Position numbers and translations under genes: made by a program. The notes under the pieces were generated by a model. It ran no database searches, was not told the origin of the DNA, and saw nothing but the letters and a program-made list of their open reading frames with translations. 39,544 nt of DNA from Bacteroidaceae bacterium (GTDB lineage: Bacteria > Bacteroidota > Bacteroidia > Bacteroidales > Bacteroidaceae). Below, piece after piece: positions 16,331-25,100 of the stretch (the stretch's first letter is position 1; every line of letters begins with the position of its first letter). The stretch lies in assembly GCA_017448965.1 (NCBI GenBank), contig JAFSKK010000003.1, positions 1-39,544 on the forward strand. Direction: 5' to 3'.

Positions 16331-17332
16331 TTAGTTTTTATTTTGGTACTGATTCCAATGTTCCATCATTTCGGGGGTTCCCCAGGCATCGTAGAGAGAA
16401 TCTATTCGAGGCAGTAATTCCCTCAGTTCATCCCATCTCTCTGCCTTTTCCAGATAGGTGGTGCGTTCCAGAATGCCCACTCCTGTCTCTGCATAATCCA
16501 TCTTTAGTGCCTTTTGATAGGCTTTATTGGCTTTTTCGGGTTCCCCTGTGCATACCAGAATGAGTGCTTCCTGCATGGTCAATCCTCCAATGTAGCCTTC
16601 TCGTTGTTCTTTTGAGCATTCAGGTGAGGAAACAAGTTCTGCCACCGCTTCTTCAGCCTCTTCAAGCCATGCTTTGGCTTTGTCATACTGCCCGGTGCTG
16701 GTGTAGGAATCCACGATGTTGTAGGCGACTCTGGCGCACATCTGCAAATTGGAGTATTTGCTGTTTGCGGCAGCAATCTGTTTCGTGGTGATGTAGGCCA
16801 TGCTGAATGACTGTTCAGCCTCGTCAATCTTTCCCAACTGCATTTCGCAATAGCCTTTGTCGTGCAACAGGATGGCTATCCAATGTCTTCCCGTTTGGCT
16901 TGAGTCGTTCAGTGCCACATCATATCCTCTGATGGCCACCTCGAGAGCAAGCACGTTCTCGTTTCTTTCTGACAGCACGGTGGAGTAGATGTCGCATGCA
17001 TCGTAGAAGAACTCGAGGTTCTCATTCAGCAACGTGTCTCCTCTCAACGCCTTCTCGCACCAGTCCTCTGTTTGCCTTTTCTTCCCTAAGTGTTTGTAAG
17101 CCAAAGCGCGGAAGTAATACAGCCTTGCGGGAGTGGCAATCTGCTCCTTTTCCAAACTGTCTATGGTGGTCAATGCGGATGCTGGGTCAATGCCCATCTT
17201 GGCCATAATCAGCGAGTCTTGCTTGCTGTTTAATATAGCCAATTCCTCTTTTTCGTCTTGTACATTTGTCGTTCCGACACATGATACAAACACGAGAGAA
17301 CTTAAAAGAACCTCCGTTAAGGTTCTTGTCAT
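16331..17332 (-). CDS. TPR-repeat lipoprotein
   Basis: The product has 333 residues from ATG 17332 (an ATG at 17350 would add MIDRAY). The frame stays open far upstream, but that part is antisense to the 17597 gene. The lipoprotein signal is MTRTLTEVLLSSLVFVSC (Cys18). The rest is helical with several TPR-like units, for example PARLYYFRALAYKHLGKKRQ, a 'LHDKGYCEMQLGKIDEAEQS' unit, and ARVAYNIVDSYTSTGQYDKA. Such lipoproteins act as scaffolds on the periplasmic side of an envelope membrane. It is the first gene of the minus-strand run ending at nhaC, with a -7 box about 45 bp upstream. Its partner is unknown; the operon's transglycosylase is a candidate by context only. Confidence 0.8.
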   Translation of the reverse strand: MTRTLTEVLLSSLVFVSCVGTTNVQDEKEELAILNSKQDSLIMAKMGIDPASALTTIDSLEKEQIATPARLYYFRALAYKHLGKKRQTEDWCEKALRGDTLLNENLEFFYDACDIYSTVLSERNENVLALEVAIRGYDVALNDSSQTGRHWIAILLHDKGYCEMQLGKIDEAEQSFSMAYITTKQIAAANSKYSNLQMCARVAYNIVDSYTSTGQYDKAKAWLEEAEEAVAELVSSPECSKEQREGYIGGLTMQEALILVCTGEPEKANKAYQKALKMDYAETGVGILERTTYLEKAERWDELRELLPRIDSLYDAWGTPEMMEHWNQYQNKN

Positions 17333-17376
17333 ATATGCCCTGTCAATCATTTTTACCTTCTCTTCCTTGTAGTGTG

Positions 17377-17384
17377 CAAAGTTA
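17377..17384 (-). promoter_or_regulatory. -7 box for the TPR lipoprotein operon
   Basis: The minus strand reads TAACTTTG followed by C, about 45 bp upstream of ATG 17332. Directly upstream on the same strand are four 7-bp words (ACTCCGA, AGTCCTA, ACTTTCA, ACTGCCA; 17421-17394) at the -33 position. Confidence 0.55.
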
Positions 17385-17393
17385 GAAAAAAAA

Positions 17394-17549
17394 TGGCAGT
17401 TGAAAGTTAGGACTTCGGAGTTTTTTTTGAAAAAGTGGAGAGTTAGGAACAAGATGTGGTGTTTTGTCACTTTTTGTGGATAAAAAACATGAAACGATAA
17501 AAAAATTGCCTGCTCCTGATTCCAAACTCCTAACTTTTTCCTAACTTTG
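17394..17549. repeat. ACTCCTA-type heptads facing outward between divergent genes
   Basis: Four heptads on the minus strand (17421-17394) and a second set on the plus strand (ACTCCTA 17526-17532, ACTTTTT 17533-17539, then CCTAACT) form an imperfect inverted pair. Each set runs into the -7 box of one of the two divergent genes. Confidence 0.65.
17542..17549 (+). promoter_or_regulatory. -7 box for the 17597 gene
   Basis: TAACTTTG followed by C, 48 bp before ATG 17597. Upstream heptads take the place of a normal -33 TTTG. Confidence 0.55.
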
Positions 17550-17596
17550 CGCCCGATTTCAGACATCAAACTACACATTATTATATTTATAACACA

Positions 17597-18433
17597 ATGA
17601 GACAAAAAACAAAACTTTCGCTTGACGACTTGAACAAGGGAAATGTTTGGACGGTGGCATCGAACGAACTCAGCCAAATGATTATCGACGCAAAGAAGAG
17701 ACGTGAAGAATTTGCAGAGAGCGAAAAACACTACATGAACATCATCAAAACCGTCTTCGACATACAGTATCTTCGTCGTGAAGACGCCGAAGCGGTGAAT
17801 AAACTCGAGCAGATAGGCTACGAGGTGTACTCCACCCCCGACGAGAATGGCAACAACGCCATCGCCATCCGCAAGCATCCTATCAAGAAGGTGACTGACC
17901 TCACGCTTGAGAACATCCAGCACCTGACGGCAGGGGAAGTGCTTGACCTCATCGCCCACAACATGGGAAATGGTTGGAAGGGCTTGTCTTTGGCTATTCA
18001 GGACATCATCGAGTCGGCCTTCTTTGTCGACTGCACCATTATGCCTGAGAAGACCATGCGAAAGGAGGGCGGCATTATCGACCGTCGCAAGGATGATGGC
18101 TACGAGGTGTTGGAGATTGAGCGTGGCACATGGATTGAGGGTATCTTCATGAAACCCAAACCCAAGGTGGAGAAAGTGCACATCGATTACAGCATTGACG
18201 ATGAAGAAGATGGACGCCGTCGCCGTCGCAAGAGCATGGATGCCGAAGACGACTACGTGGATGAAGAGGAAGAACTTGAGGTGGAAGAGGAAGAGGAGGA
18301 TATGGACGACGAGGAACTGAAGAAACTCGATGGCGAGGAAGATGAGGAGATTGAAGATGATGAGCCAGATGAGAACAACATCCAGATTGAAGATATTGAC
18401 GCCATCGACGATATTGCTGAAGAGGAGGAGTAG
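17597..18433 (+). CDS. Protein with strongly acidic C-terminal tail, function unknown
   Basis: The product has 278 residues, cytosolic (no signal or membrane segment). Residues 1-200 look folded: helical segments such as SNELSQMIIDAKKRREEFAE and LTAGEVLDLIAHNMGNGWKG, with a short beta region around GYEVYSTPDENGNNAIAI. A basic patch (GRRRRRKSMD, about 205-214) is followed by a tail of about 65 residues made almost wholly of Glu and Asp with a few hydrophobics. The layout of a folded head plus long acidic tail resembles the RNA polymerase delta subunit of Firmicutes or a nucleic-acid mimic, but I see no sequence identity to claim either. It is a monocistronic unit with its own -7 box; the hairpin at 18482-18515 ends it. 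Confidence 0.75.
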   Translation: MRQKTKLSLDDLNKGNVWTVASNELSQMIIDAKKRREEFAESEKHYMNIIKTVFDIQYLRREDAEAVNKLEQIGYEVYSTPDENGNNAIAIRKHPIKKVTDLTLENIQHLTAGEVLDLIAHNMGNGWKGLSLAIQDIIESAFFVDCTIMPEKTMRKEGGIIDRRKDDGYEVLEIERGTWIEGIFMKPKPKVEKVHIDYSIDDEEDGRRRRRKSMDAEDDYVDEEEELEVEEEEEDMDDEELKKLDGEEDEEIEDDEPDENNIQIEDIDAIDDIAEEEE

Positions 18434-18481
18434 AAAAGCAGACGAGGAACGGAAAAAGATTGAAGAGGAGCAGAAAAGTTG

Positions 18482-18515
18482 AAGGGGCACAGGATTATAA
18501 AAATCCTTGCCCCTT
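18482..18515. terminator. Bidirectional terminator formed partly from the nitroreductase 3' end
   Basis: AAGGGGCA plus AGGATT (18482-18496, one bulged base) pair with AATCCT plus TGCCCCTT (18502-18515). The nitroreductase stop codon (18495-18497) lies at the loop, so its last six codons form one arm. Confidence 0.75.
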
Positions 18516-19232
18516 TAATGTTTTCAGGATGTTCTCCGACATAGCGACGTTGTCTTTGCGCGTGTAGCGGCAATCGGTGAACACTTGTGCCAGATTCTCC
18601 TTCTTGTTGATTTCCACAAATTTCTGGTTCTCCTCCAGTTGCTCCTTCACATAGTAGATGATGTCCAGTTGGTTGGGCGTATAGTCGTGATACGTCTCCT
18701 CGTGGATGTAGGCAAGATGTGGCAGGCGGTCGGGTTGCTCCGGCTGTTCGTCGGGCACACCCACCGTAATGGTGGCGATGGGGAATGTGAGGCGAGGCAG
18801 TTTCAGCAGGTCGATGATTCCCTGCGGGTTGTACAGGGTGGTGCCCAGATAGCAGGTGCCCAATCCCGCCTCTTCGGCCAGCGTGCAGAAAGCCTGCACG
18901 TAGAGCAGGGTGTCGCTGGCAGCGTTGAGGAATGACAGCAGGTTGTCATAACCGGCATCGGCATTTCTGATGTCGCACCATTTTGTGAAGCGGTTGAAGT
19001 CGGCACAGAACGTGAGCACGACAGGTGCTCCCTTCACCATCGGTTGCCCGAAGTGGAGTGGGGAGAGTTTTTCCTTCATCTCGTCCGAGCGTGTGACGAC
19101 CACGCTGTACAGTTGCATGTTGCCCATTGTGGCGGCGCGTGATGCCTGGAAGAGAAGTGATTCCAGTTGCTCTGCTGGTATGTCCTCCCGCTTATATTTG
19201 CGGATGGTTCTTCTGTTCGTGAATGAAGTCAT
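18495..19232 (-). CDS. NfsA/FRP-type nitroreductase family flavoprotein
   Basis: The product has 245 residues, the usual length of NfsA-type FMN nitroreductases, which reduce nitro compounds, quinones or flavin with NAD(P)H in the cytosol. The N-terminal NRRTIRKYKREDIP (6-19) is the FMN phosphate-binding motif. QASRAATMGNMQLYSVVVT corresponds to the 'APSSGNxQ' flavin segment, here with MGNMQ. EEAGLGTCYLGTT and TITVGVPDEQPEQPDRLP are conserved family segments. A Cys/Lys-rich tail ends KTLKGQGFL. It is transcribed alone, with a -7 box (TATATTTG) about 50 bp upstream and a terminator that overlaps its last codons. The physiological electron acceptor cannot be read from the sequence. Confidence 0.88.
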   Translation of the reverse strand: MTSFTNRRTIRKYKREDIPAEQLESLLFQASRAATMGNMQLYSVVVTRSDEMKEKLSPLHFGQPMVKGAPVVLTFCADFNRFTKWCDIRNADAGYDNLLSFLNAASDTLLYVQAFCTLAEEAGLGTCYLGTTLYNPQGIIDLLKLPRLTFPIATITVGVPDEQPEQPDRLPHLAYIHEETYHDYTPNQLDIIYYVKEQLEENQKFVEINKKENLAQVFTDCRYTRKDNVAMSENILKTLKGQGFL

Positions 19233-19279
19233 AGTGGTTTACAATTTGTACATTTTAATGAATTACGTTTTCAATTTTG

Positions 19280-19287
19280 CAAATATA
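19280..19287 (-). promoter_or_regulatory. -7 box for the nitroreductase gene
   Basis: The minus strand reads TATATTTG followed by C, about 50 bp before ATG 19232. It is back to back with the 19309-19339 promoter. Confidence 0.5.
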
Positions 19288-19308
19288 GGCAAATCTTTTC
19301 ACTTTTAT

Positions 19309-19339
19309 TTTGTCATGTCGCAAATCTCTCGTACTTTTG
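19309..19339 (+). promoter_or_regulatory. Promoter of the 19377-21731 operon
   Basis: A -33 TTTG (19309-19312), 19 bp, then a -7 TACTTTTG (19332-19339). Spacing and both boxes match the Bacteroidota consensus. The start codon follows 37 bp after the -7 box. Confidence 0.75.
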
Positions 19340-19376
19340 CCAATACTTAACAATTTTTTGCAACAAACAACACAAC

Positions 19377-19877
19377 ATGACCGTAGAAATAACAGAAGAA
19401 CGTCCTGTCAGCCTTGAGTGCGACGTGGTGAGGTTCCAGAACAAAAAAGAAAGGTGGGTGGCCTTTGTCGGATTGCTCGATGGCTATCCCTATGAAATCT
19501 TCACTGGTGTGCTCGACGACGAGGACGGCATCGCCCTGCCCAAGACCGTGACGAAGGGATTCATCATCAAGCACGTCGAACCCGACGGCTCCAAACGTTA
19601 TGACTTCACCTTCGTGAACCGCCGAGGCTACAAGACAACGATCGAAGGTCTTTCCGAGCGCTTCAACAAGGAATACTGGAACTACGCCAAACTCATCAGC
19701 GGAGTGCTCCGCTACCGGATGCCCCTCACTCATGTCATCAAACTCGTCAGTTCGCTCCAACTCGACGGCGAGGACATCAACAACTGGACAAACGGAGTGG
19801 CTCGCGCGCTGAAGAAATACACCGCTGGAGGCGACGAGGCAATGGAATCGGCAGAAGACGCACTTATTCAGGAATGA
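19377..19877 (+). CDS. Orphan C-terminal domain of class II (B12-dependent) ribonucleotide reductase type
   Basis: The product has 166 residues. Its sequence matches what I know of the C-terminal part of Bacteroidota NrdJ enzymes: FVGLLDGYPYEIFTG, a 'DEDGIALPKTVTKGFIIK' segment, KRYDFTFVNRRGYKTTIEGL, KEYWNYAKLISGVLRYRMP (the TSCPD-like region) and LQLDGEDINNWTNGVARALK. The catalytic barrel of about 600 residues is absent, and the Cys-x2-Cys zinc-ribbon tail that normally ends NrdJ is replaced by a Glu/Ala tail (ESAEDALIQE). It cannot be a reductase by itself. It may regulate or bind a full-length enzyme encoded elsewhere, or be a fixed partial duplication. Good codon use and a tight 4-bp ATGA overlap with folB argue that it is expressed. 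It is the first gene of the operon. Confidence 0.75.
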   Translation: MTVEITEERPVSLECDVVRFQNKKERWVAFVGLLDGYPYEIFTGVLDDEDGIALPKTVTKGFIIKHVEPDGSKRYDFTFVNRRGYKTTIEGLSERFNKEYWNYAKLISGVLRYRMPLTHVIKLVSSLQLDGEDINNWTNGVARALKKYTAGGDEAMESAEDALIQE

Positions 19878-20254
19878 ATCATCAGCGACACACCATCATC
19901 ATCAAGGGGATGCGCGTCTATGCCTATCATGGCGTGATGGAGCAAGAGCGGAAGGTGGGAGGCAGTTTCACCATCGATGCCGAAGTCGATGCCGACTTCT
20001 CTGCCGCCATGCTCACCGACAACCTCTCCGACACCATCTCCTATGCCGACCTTCACCAACTCATCCGTCAGGAAATGGCCATCCCGTCACAACTCCTTGA
20101 GCATGTGGCAGGTCGCATCGCCGACACCATTTTCAAGCATTTCCCTCAGTCAGAAGCCATCCGTCTTCGCATCATGAAAGAGAATCCCCCGATGGGAGCC
20201 GATTGTCAGGGTGCGGGCGTGGAAATATTTGTTGAAAACCGAAAACAAAACTAA
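19874..20254 (+). CDS. folB: Dihydroneopterin aldolase
   Basis: The product has 126 residues, the usual FolB size (about 120). It converts 7,8-dihydroneopterin to 6-hydroxymethyl-dihydropterin and glycolaldehyde in folate synthesis, as a cytosolic octamer. Motifs: IIIKGMRVYAYHGVMEQER (8-26, with the active-site Tyr and Glu region), DTISYADL, LLEHVAGRIADTIF and LRIMKENPP with the catalytic Lys. The start codon overlaps the previous stop (ATGA). The MFS gene begins 7 bp after its stop, so it is the middle gene of a three-gene operon. No other folate gene is near. Confidence 0.94.
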   Translation: MNHQRHTIIIKGMRVYAYHGVMEQERKVGGSFTIDAEVDADFSAAMLTDNLSDTISYADLHQLIRQEMAIPSQLLEHVAGRIADTIFKHFPQSEAIRLRIMKENPPMGADCQGAGVEIFVENRKQN

Positions 20255-20261
20255 AATAGCA

Positions 20262-21731
20262 ATGAACACAACAACTAACAAAATGACCAACTATCGTTGG
20301 GTCATCTGTGCGATGCTCTTCCTCGCCACCACGGTCAACTACATGGATCGTCAGGTGCTCTCGCTCACGTGGAAAGACTTCATCGCCATCGATTTCCATT
20401 GGAGTGATGCCGACTACGGATTCATAACCGCCGCATTCTCCATCTTCTACGCTTTCATCTCTCTCTTCGCTGGCAAGTTCATCGACTGGATGGGCACGAA
20501 GAAAGGCTACATCTGGGCGATTGTCATCTGGTCCATCGGTGCCTGTCTGCATGCCATCTGTGGAGTGGTCACCATGTCGCTCACAGGCATCCCCGACGAG
20601 GAAGCCCTGCGTGCTGTTAAAGCCGGCACCGACCTTGCCCTCCTCGTCTCCACCATCAGCGTGTGGCTCTTCCTCGCCTGCCGCATCGTGCTCGCCACGG
20701 GCGAAGCAGGCAACTTCCCGGCCGCCATCAAGGTGACAGCCGAGTTCTTCCCCAAGAAAGACCGTGCCCTCGCCACCTCCATCTTCAATGCTGGAGCCTC
20801 CGTCGGCGCCCTTGCCGCACCGCTCACCATCCCCGTATTGGCCGAGAGCATGGGGTGGGAGATGGCATTCATCATCATCGGTGGAGTCGGATTCATCTGG
20901 GCAATTCTTTGGGCCGTGCTCTACAACAAACCGACAGAAAGCAAACGGGTGAACGCAGCCGAATTGGCCTACATCCAGCAAGACAGCAACGCACCAGCCG
21001 AAACAGAAAAGACCTCTGCATCCGCTCCTACGCGTGAGCAAGCCAACGACAACCTCCAGATTTCTTTCTTCAAGTGCTTCACCTATCGTCAGACTTGGGC
21101 ATTCATCGTAGGCAAGCTCCTCACCGACGGCGTGTGGTGGTTCTTCCTCTTCTGGGCACCTGCCTATTTCTCCGAACTCGGTTACAAGTCTTCCGACCCA
21201 ATGGGACAGGCACTCATCTTCGTGCTCTACCTCATCGTGACCGTCGTCTCCATCGGTGGCGGATACCTGCCCAAATTCTTTGTAGAGCAGAAGAACATGG
21301 AACCCTATTCAGGCCGCATGCTTGCCATGCTCATCTTCGCCTTCTTCCCCATCTTCGCCATGTTTGCCCAGCCGCTGGCAGGCACCTCCGTGTGGTGGCC
21401 CTGCATCATCATCGGCCTTGCAGGCGCAGGACACCAGTCGTGGTCGGCCAACCTCTATTCCACCATCGGCGATATGTTCCCCAAGTCCGCCATTGCCTCC
21501 ATCACCGGCATCGGCACCATGTTTGGCGGTCTCTGCTCCTTCGCCATCAACTGGGGAAGCGGCCTCCTCTTCACCTATGCCGAAGGTCAGGGCGAAGCCT
21601 TCCAGTTCTTCGGTGTCACAGGCAAGCCCGCAGGCTACATGATTGTCTTCTGCTACTGCGCCGTCGCCTACCTCATTGCATGGGCGCTTATGAAGGTGCT
21701 CGTGCCGAAGTACAAGCCCATCACGAAATAA
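20262..21731 (+). CDS. MFS transporter, hexuronate/anion:cation symporter type
   Basis: The product has 489 residues from ATG 20262. An in-frame ATG at 20211 lies inside folB and is unlikely. About twelve membrane helices. NYMDRQVLSLTWKDF (about 25-40) in helix 1 is the signature of the ACS family, which includes ExuT hexuronate transporters. ARTGEAG-like CRIVLATGEAGNFPAAIKV lies in helix 4, and a central cytoplasmic loop (about 240-280) is rich in Ala, Glu and Ser. Compared with ExuT (about 430 residues) it is longer, with extra sequence in the loop after helix 3 (SLTGIPDEEALRAVKAGTDL) and in the central loop. It is the last gene of the operon. No uronate catabolic genes are in the window, so the substrate is not supported by context. 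Confidence 0.87.
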   Translation: MNTTTNKMTNYRWVICAMLFLATTVNYMDRQVLSLTWKDFIAIDFHWSDADYGFITAAFSIFYAFISLFAGKFIDWMGTKKGYIWAIVIWSIGACLHAICGVVTMSLTGIPDEEALRAVKAGTDLALLVSTISVWLFLACRIVLATGEAGNFPAAIKVTAEFFPKKDRALATSIFNAGASVGALAAPLTIPVLAESMGWEMAFIIIGGVGFIWAILWAVLYNKPTESKRVNAAELAYIQQDSNAPAETEKTSASAPTREQANDNLQISFFKCFTYRQTWAFIVGKLLTDGVWWFFLFWAPAYFSELGYKSSDPMGQALIFVLYLIVTVVSIGGGYLPKFFVEQKNMEPYSGRMLAMLIFAFFPIFAMFAQPLAGTSVWWPCIIIGLAGAGHQSWSANLYSTIGDMFPKSAIASITGIGTMFGGLCSFAINWGSGLLFTYAEGQGEAFQFFGVTGKPAGYMIVFCYCAVAYLIAWALMKVLVPKYKPITK

Positions 21732-21807
21732 GCGACAGGTGCCTTCACGGCATCGCCCCAGACAGAAAAAGGCTGGGGATTAAATCGAATGACCTTCATT
21801 CCGGAAA

Positions 21808-21875
21808 ACCGACGTCCCCGATGTCGGTCAACCGATGTCCCCGATGTCGGTCAACCGATGTCCCCGATGTCGGTT
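21808..21875. repeat. Second palindromic CCGAYGT array, 23-bp period, three units
   Basis: Six copies of CCGAYGT start at 21809, 21818, 21832, 21841, 21855 and 21864 (steps 9, 14, 9, 14, 9). It differs from the 5009-5077 array at one base within the core; the flanks are unrelated. It starts 77 bp after the MFS stop codon. Confidence 0.9.
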
Positions 21876-22069
21876 CAGGGGTTGTTGAGGCATGCATTTT
21901 GACATATCCTCGTCTCTTATTTCATTTGTTTCCGTGTGCCGATGTGCAGACGGAATTTTTTTTGTTGGTTGTTCACATTTTTTTGCCTATTTAAGAAAGT
22001 TTGGAGGTAAAATGACTTCTCTTAACTCTTTTTAACAAAAATGGGGCAAAAAATGTGTGGCATATTTTT

Positions 22070-22077
22070 TACTTTTG
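22070..22077 (+). promoter_or_regulatory. -7 box for the large surface-protein operon
   Basis: TACTTTTG followed by C, 82 bp before ATG 22160. No clear -33 TTTG is seen. Confidence 0.45.
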
Positions 22078-22159
22078 CAATAGGAATTGAAATGAAAAGT
22101 TGCTGCGTTGCGAGGGACGTGGCTTTGTTGTTTGGAAAAACTATCAAATCTAACCTAAT

Positions 22160-25100
22160 ATGAAGAAAGCCTTAACACTTATGTTTGTGCTGCTGACCAC
22201 CGTGTCGGTCAGGGCAGCCACAACGGTGGACGTGGACTCCCTGCGGTACACGCTCAACGACGACGGGTCTGCGACTGTCTCTTCGTGTCTTTACAAGAGC
22301 ACCCCGACCATCGTGATTCCGAGGACCATCACATCGGGCGGAACGACCTACACGGTCAAGTACATAGCCGACTATGCCTTCGACCAAAGAGCCTTCATCA
22401 CTTCGGTCACCTTCCCCAACACGCTGGAGAAGATGGGTTACTGCTCCTTCCGCTTTTGCCACGGACTGACCTCCATCACGCTGCCCGCCTCGCTGAAGGA
22501 ACTGAGTTCGTCGAACTTCTCGCAGTGCATCAACCTCACTTCGGTGACTTTCGCCACAGGGTCGAAACTGACGAAGGTGGACGAGGCAGCTTTCTACAAC
22601 TGCTACCAACTCCCCTCCATCACGTTGCCCTCGACGGTGACGGAGATTGGTCCGGGAGCCTTCTACAGTTGCAAGGCGCTGCCCTCCATCACATTGCCGT
22701 CTGCTTTGGCAACCATCGGCTATGATGCATTTGCCTTATGCACGGGGCTGCAGGCAGTCAACAACTTGAAGAACACGAAACTGACGGTAATACCCAGGGG
22801 TACTTTCTATGGTTGTGAGTCGCTGCCCAGCATCACGATGCCCAACACGGTGACGGAGATTGGCAATGAGGCTTTCCGCTATTGCAAGGCTCTGACCAGC
22901 GTCGGCCTGTCCTCGTCGCTACAGACGGCGGGCGAATATGTCTTTGCGAACTGCGGGTTGACGTCGGTGAAGATTCCCGCCACGCTGACCACGGTGCCAC
23001 GCGATTTCCTCTCCTACTGCGATCAGTTAGAGTCGGTCACCATTCCAGAAGGAGTGACCACCCTCGCGCGCGGCGTGTTCTACGAGGACGATGTGCTGGA
23101 CGGTGTTGTGCTGCCCTCCACACTGACCTCCATCGGCACGTATGCTTTTGCCAACTGCTGGGGGCTGACCTCCATCACCATTCCGGCGAAGGTGACGGTT
23201 ATCGACGAATATGCCTTCCTGCACTGCGAGCAGTTGGAGACCGTCGACATGAAGCCCCAGACGATGACGACCATCGGTCGGAATGCCTTCGATGTCTGCA
23301 AGAAACTGAAGGCATTCCGGGTGCCCGAAGGCATCACGACCCTCGGACAGAGTGTCTTCTGGGGATGCGAGGCATTGCAGGAACTGACGTTGCCCTCCAC
23401 GCTGACCACCATCGGTCCCCGTCTCTGCTATCATTGCTACAGCCTCACGTCCATCACCATCCCGTCGAAGGTGACCTCCATCGGCGACGAAGCTTTCAAT
23501 GGCTGCAAACTGATTGACCAGGTCACACTACCCGCCACACTCACCTCCCTCGGCTCCTATGCTTTCTATGGCTGCGAAAGTGCAGAGAGTGTCACCTTCT
23601 TAGGCAATGGCGATGTGACGATGTCGGGCGAGTCGCAGTTCTCTACGATGAAGAATCTGAAGAGCGTCAAACTGCCCGACAACCTGAGCACCATCACCCG
23701 AAGCATGTTCTACGGCTGCGAGAAATTGGAGGCTATCGATATGAGCAAGATACCTGCCACAGAGATTCGACCATACGCCTTCTACAGTTGCAAGGCACTC
23801 GTTTCGGTGAAACTGCCTCCAGCATTGGCCACCATCGGAGAATGCGCATTCAATAGTTGTAAAAGTTTGACGACCCTAACTTTTCCGACATCATTAAAGA
23901 CTATTGGCAACGATGCTTTCCGCTATACAGGTTTGACCACTCTGCTGCTAAACAACGGATTAGAGACCATCAGCAACTATGCCTTTGCAGACTGCGATGC
24001 TTTGACGACAGCCACTTTCCCCAATACTCTTACATCGTTAGGGCAATACGCCCTCGACAATTGCGACGAGCTACAGAAGGTGGTATTCCCGAAAAATCTC
24101 ACCACGCTGCCACGTTCGGTCTGCGGCACCTGCAAGAAACTTCAGGAAGTGACCCTGCCTGAAAACTTGGAGACCATCGGCTATGCAGCTTTCTACAACG
24201 CCAACAGTTTGCAGTCGCTCGTGCTGCCACAAACGGTGCAGACCATCGAACAGTATGCTTTCTACGCCACTAGCAGCCTCGGTGCCCTCATCCTGCCAGC
24301 GTCGTTAAAGACGGTTGGCGATGAAGCCTTCCACTATTCCATGATGCCTTCGCTCACGCTCAACGAGGGCTTGGAGACCATCGGAAAGAATGCCTTCCGC
24401 GAGTGTGACCGTATCAAGGAGGTCACCATCCCTTCGACCATCAAGAGCCTCGGCCATGCGGCTTTCTGGACCTGCGACTCGCTGCGCACCATCACCTTTG
24501 CCGAGAACATGCCCGACCTGACCTTCAGCGGCGACAGACACTTCGGCCACAACGCGCAACTGGTGAAAGTGACGCTGCCGAAGACGGGCCTGACCACCAT
24601 GACCGACTATATGTTCCGCGAATGCCCTCGACTGCGCAACATCGAACTGCCCTCCACGCTGACCACCATCGGCTATCAGGCCTTCTACGGCTGCGACTCG
24701 CTGCAGACCATCTACATCCCCGACGCTGTGAAGAGCATTGGCAACGAAGCCTTCTGCTATTGCAGGGGACTCCGCTACGTGCGACTGCCAGAAGGCTTGG
24801 AAACCATCGGCAACAGCTGCTTCGGCTATTGCGAGAAGTTGCAGTATCTCAACATTCCATCGACGGTGACCAGCATTGGCAACTATGCCATCCACACCAC
24901 CGCCACAGGCTCTAACACAAACTTCAAGAGCGTCGGCATCATGGGCAGCACCATGCCAACGACCAAAGATCACGTGTTCTGGCAGTATCAGCCAGCGTTC
25001 AGCCTCTTGGTGTCGTCAGGACAGGAAAGCGACTATCAGAACAGCACCTCGTGGACTCCCGATGCGAAAGACAACCGCACCATCAAGGGCTATTCCGCCA

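Larger units (their letters stand above)
21732..22159. other. Intergenic stretch between the MFS and LRR genes
   Basis: 428 bp without a gene. It holds a weak hairpin (CCCCAG 21756-21761 / CTGGGG 21773-21778) just after the MFS gene, the CCGAYGT array at 21808-21875, a T-rich stretch and a -7 box at 22070 for the large-protein operon. Confidence 0.6.

Noticed and set aside
16331-18490. A single 719-codon minus-strand gene
   Set aside because: Only the part from 17332 down has lipoprotein and TPR features. The upstream part is antisense to the acidic-tailed 17597 gene and crosses two promoters.
21074-21994. Plus-strand frame reading out of the MFS gene through the CCGAYGT array
   Set aside because: It is out of frame with the transporter, Arg/His-rich, and its end is a translation of the repeat (STDVPDVG-like). 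The same words appear in short frames over the 5009 array.
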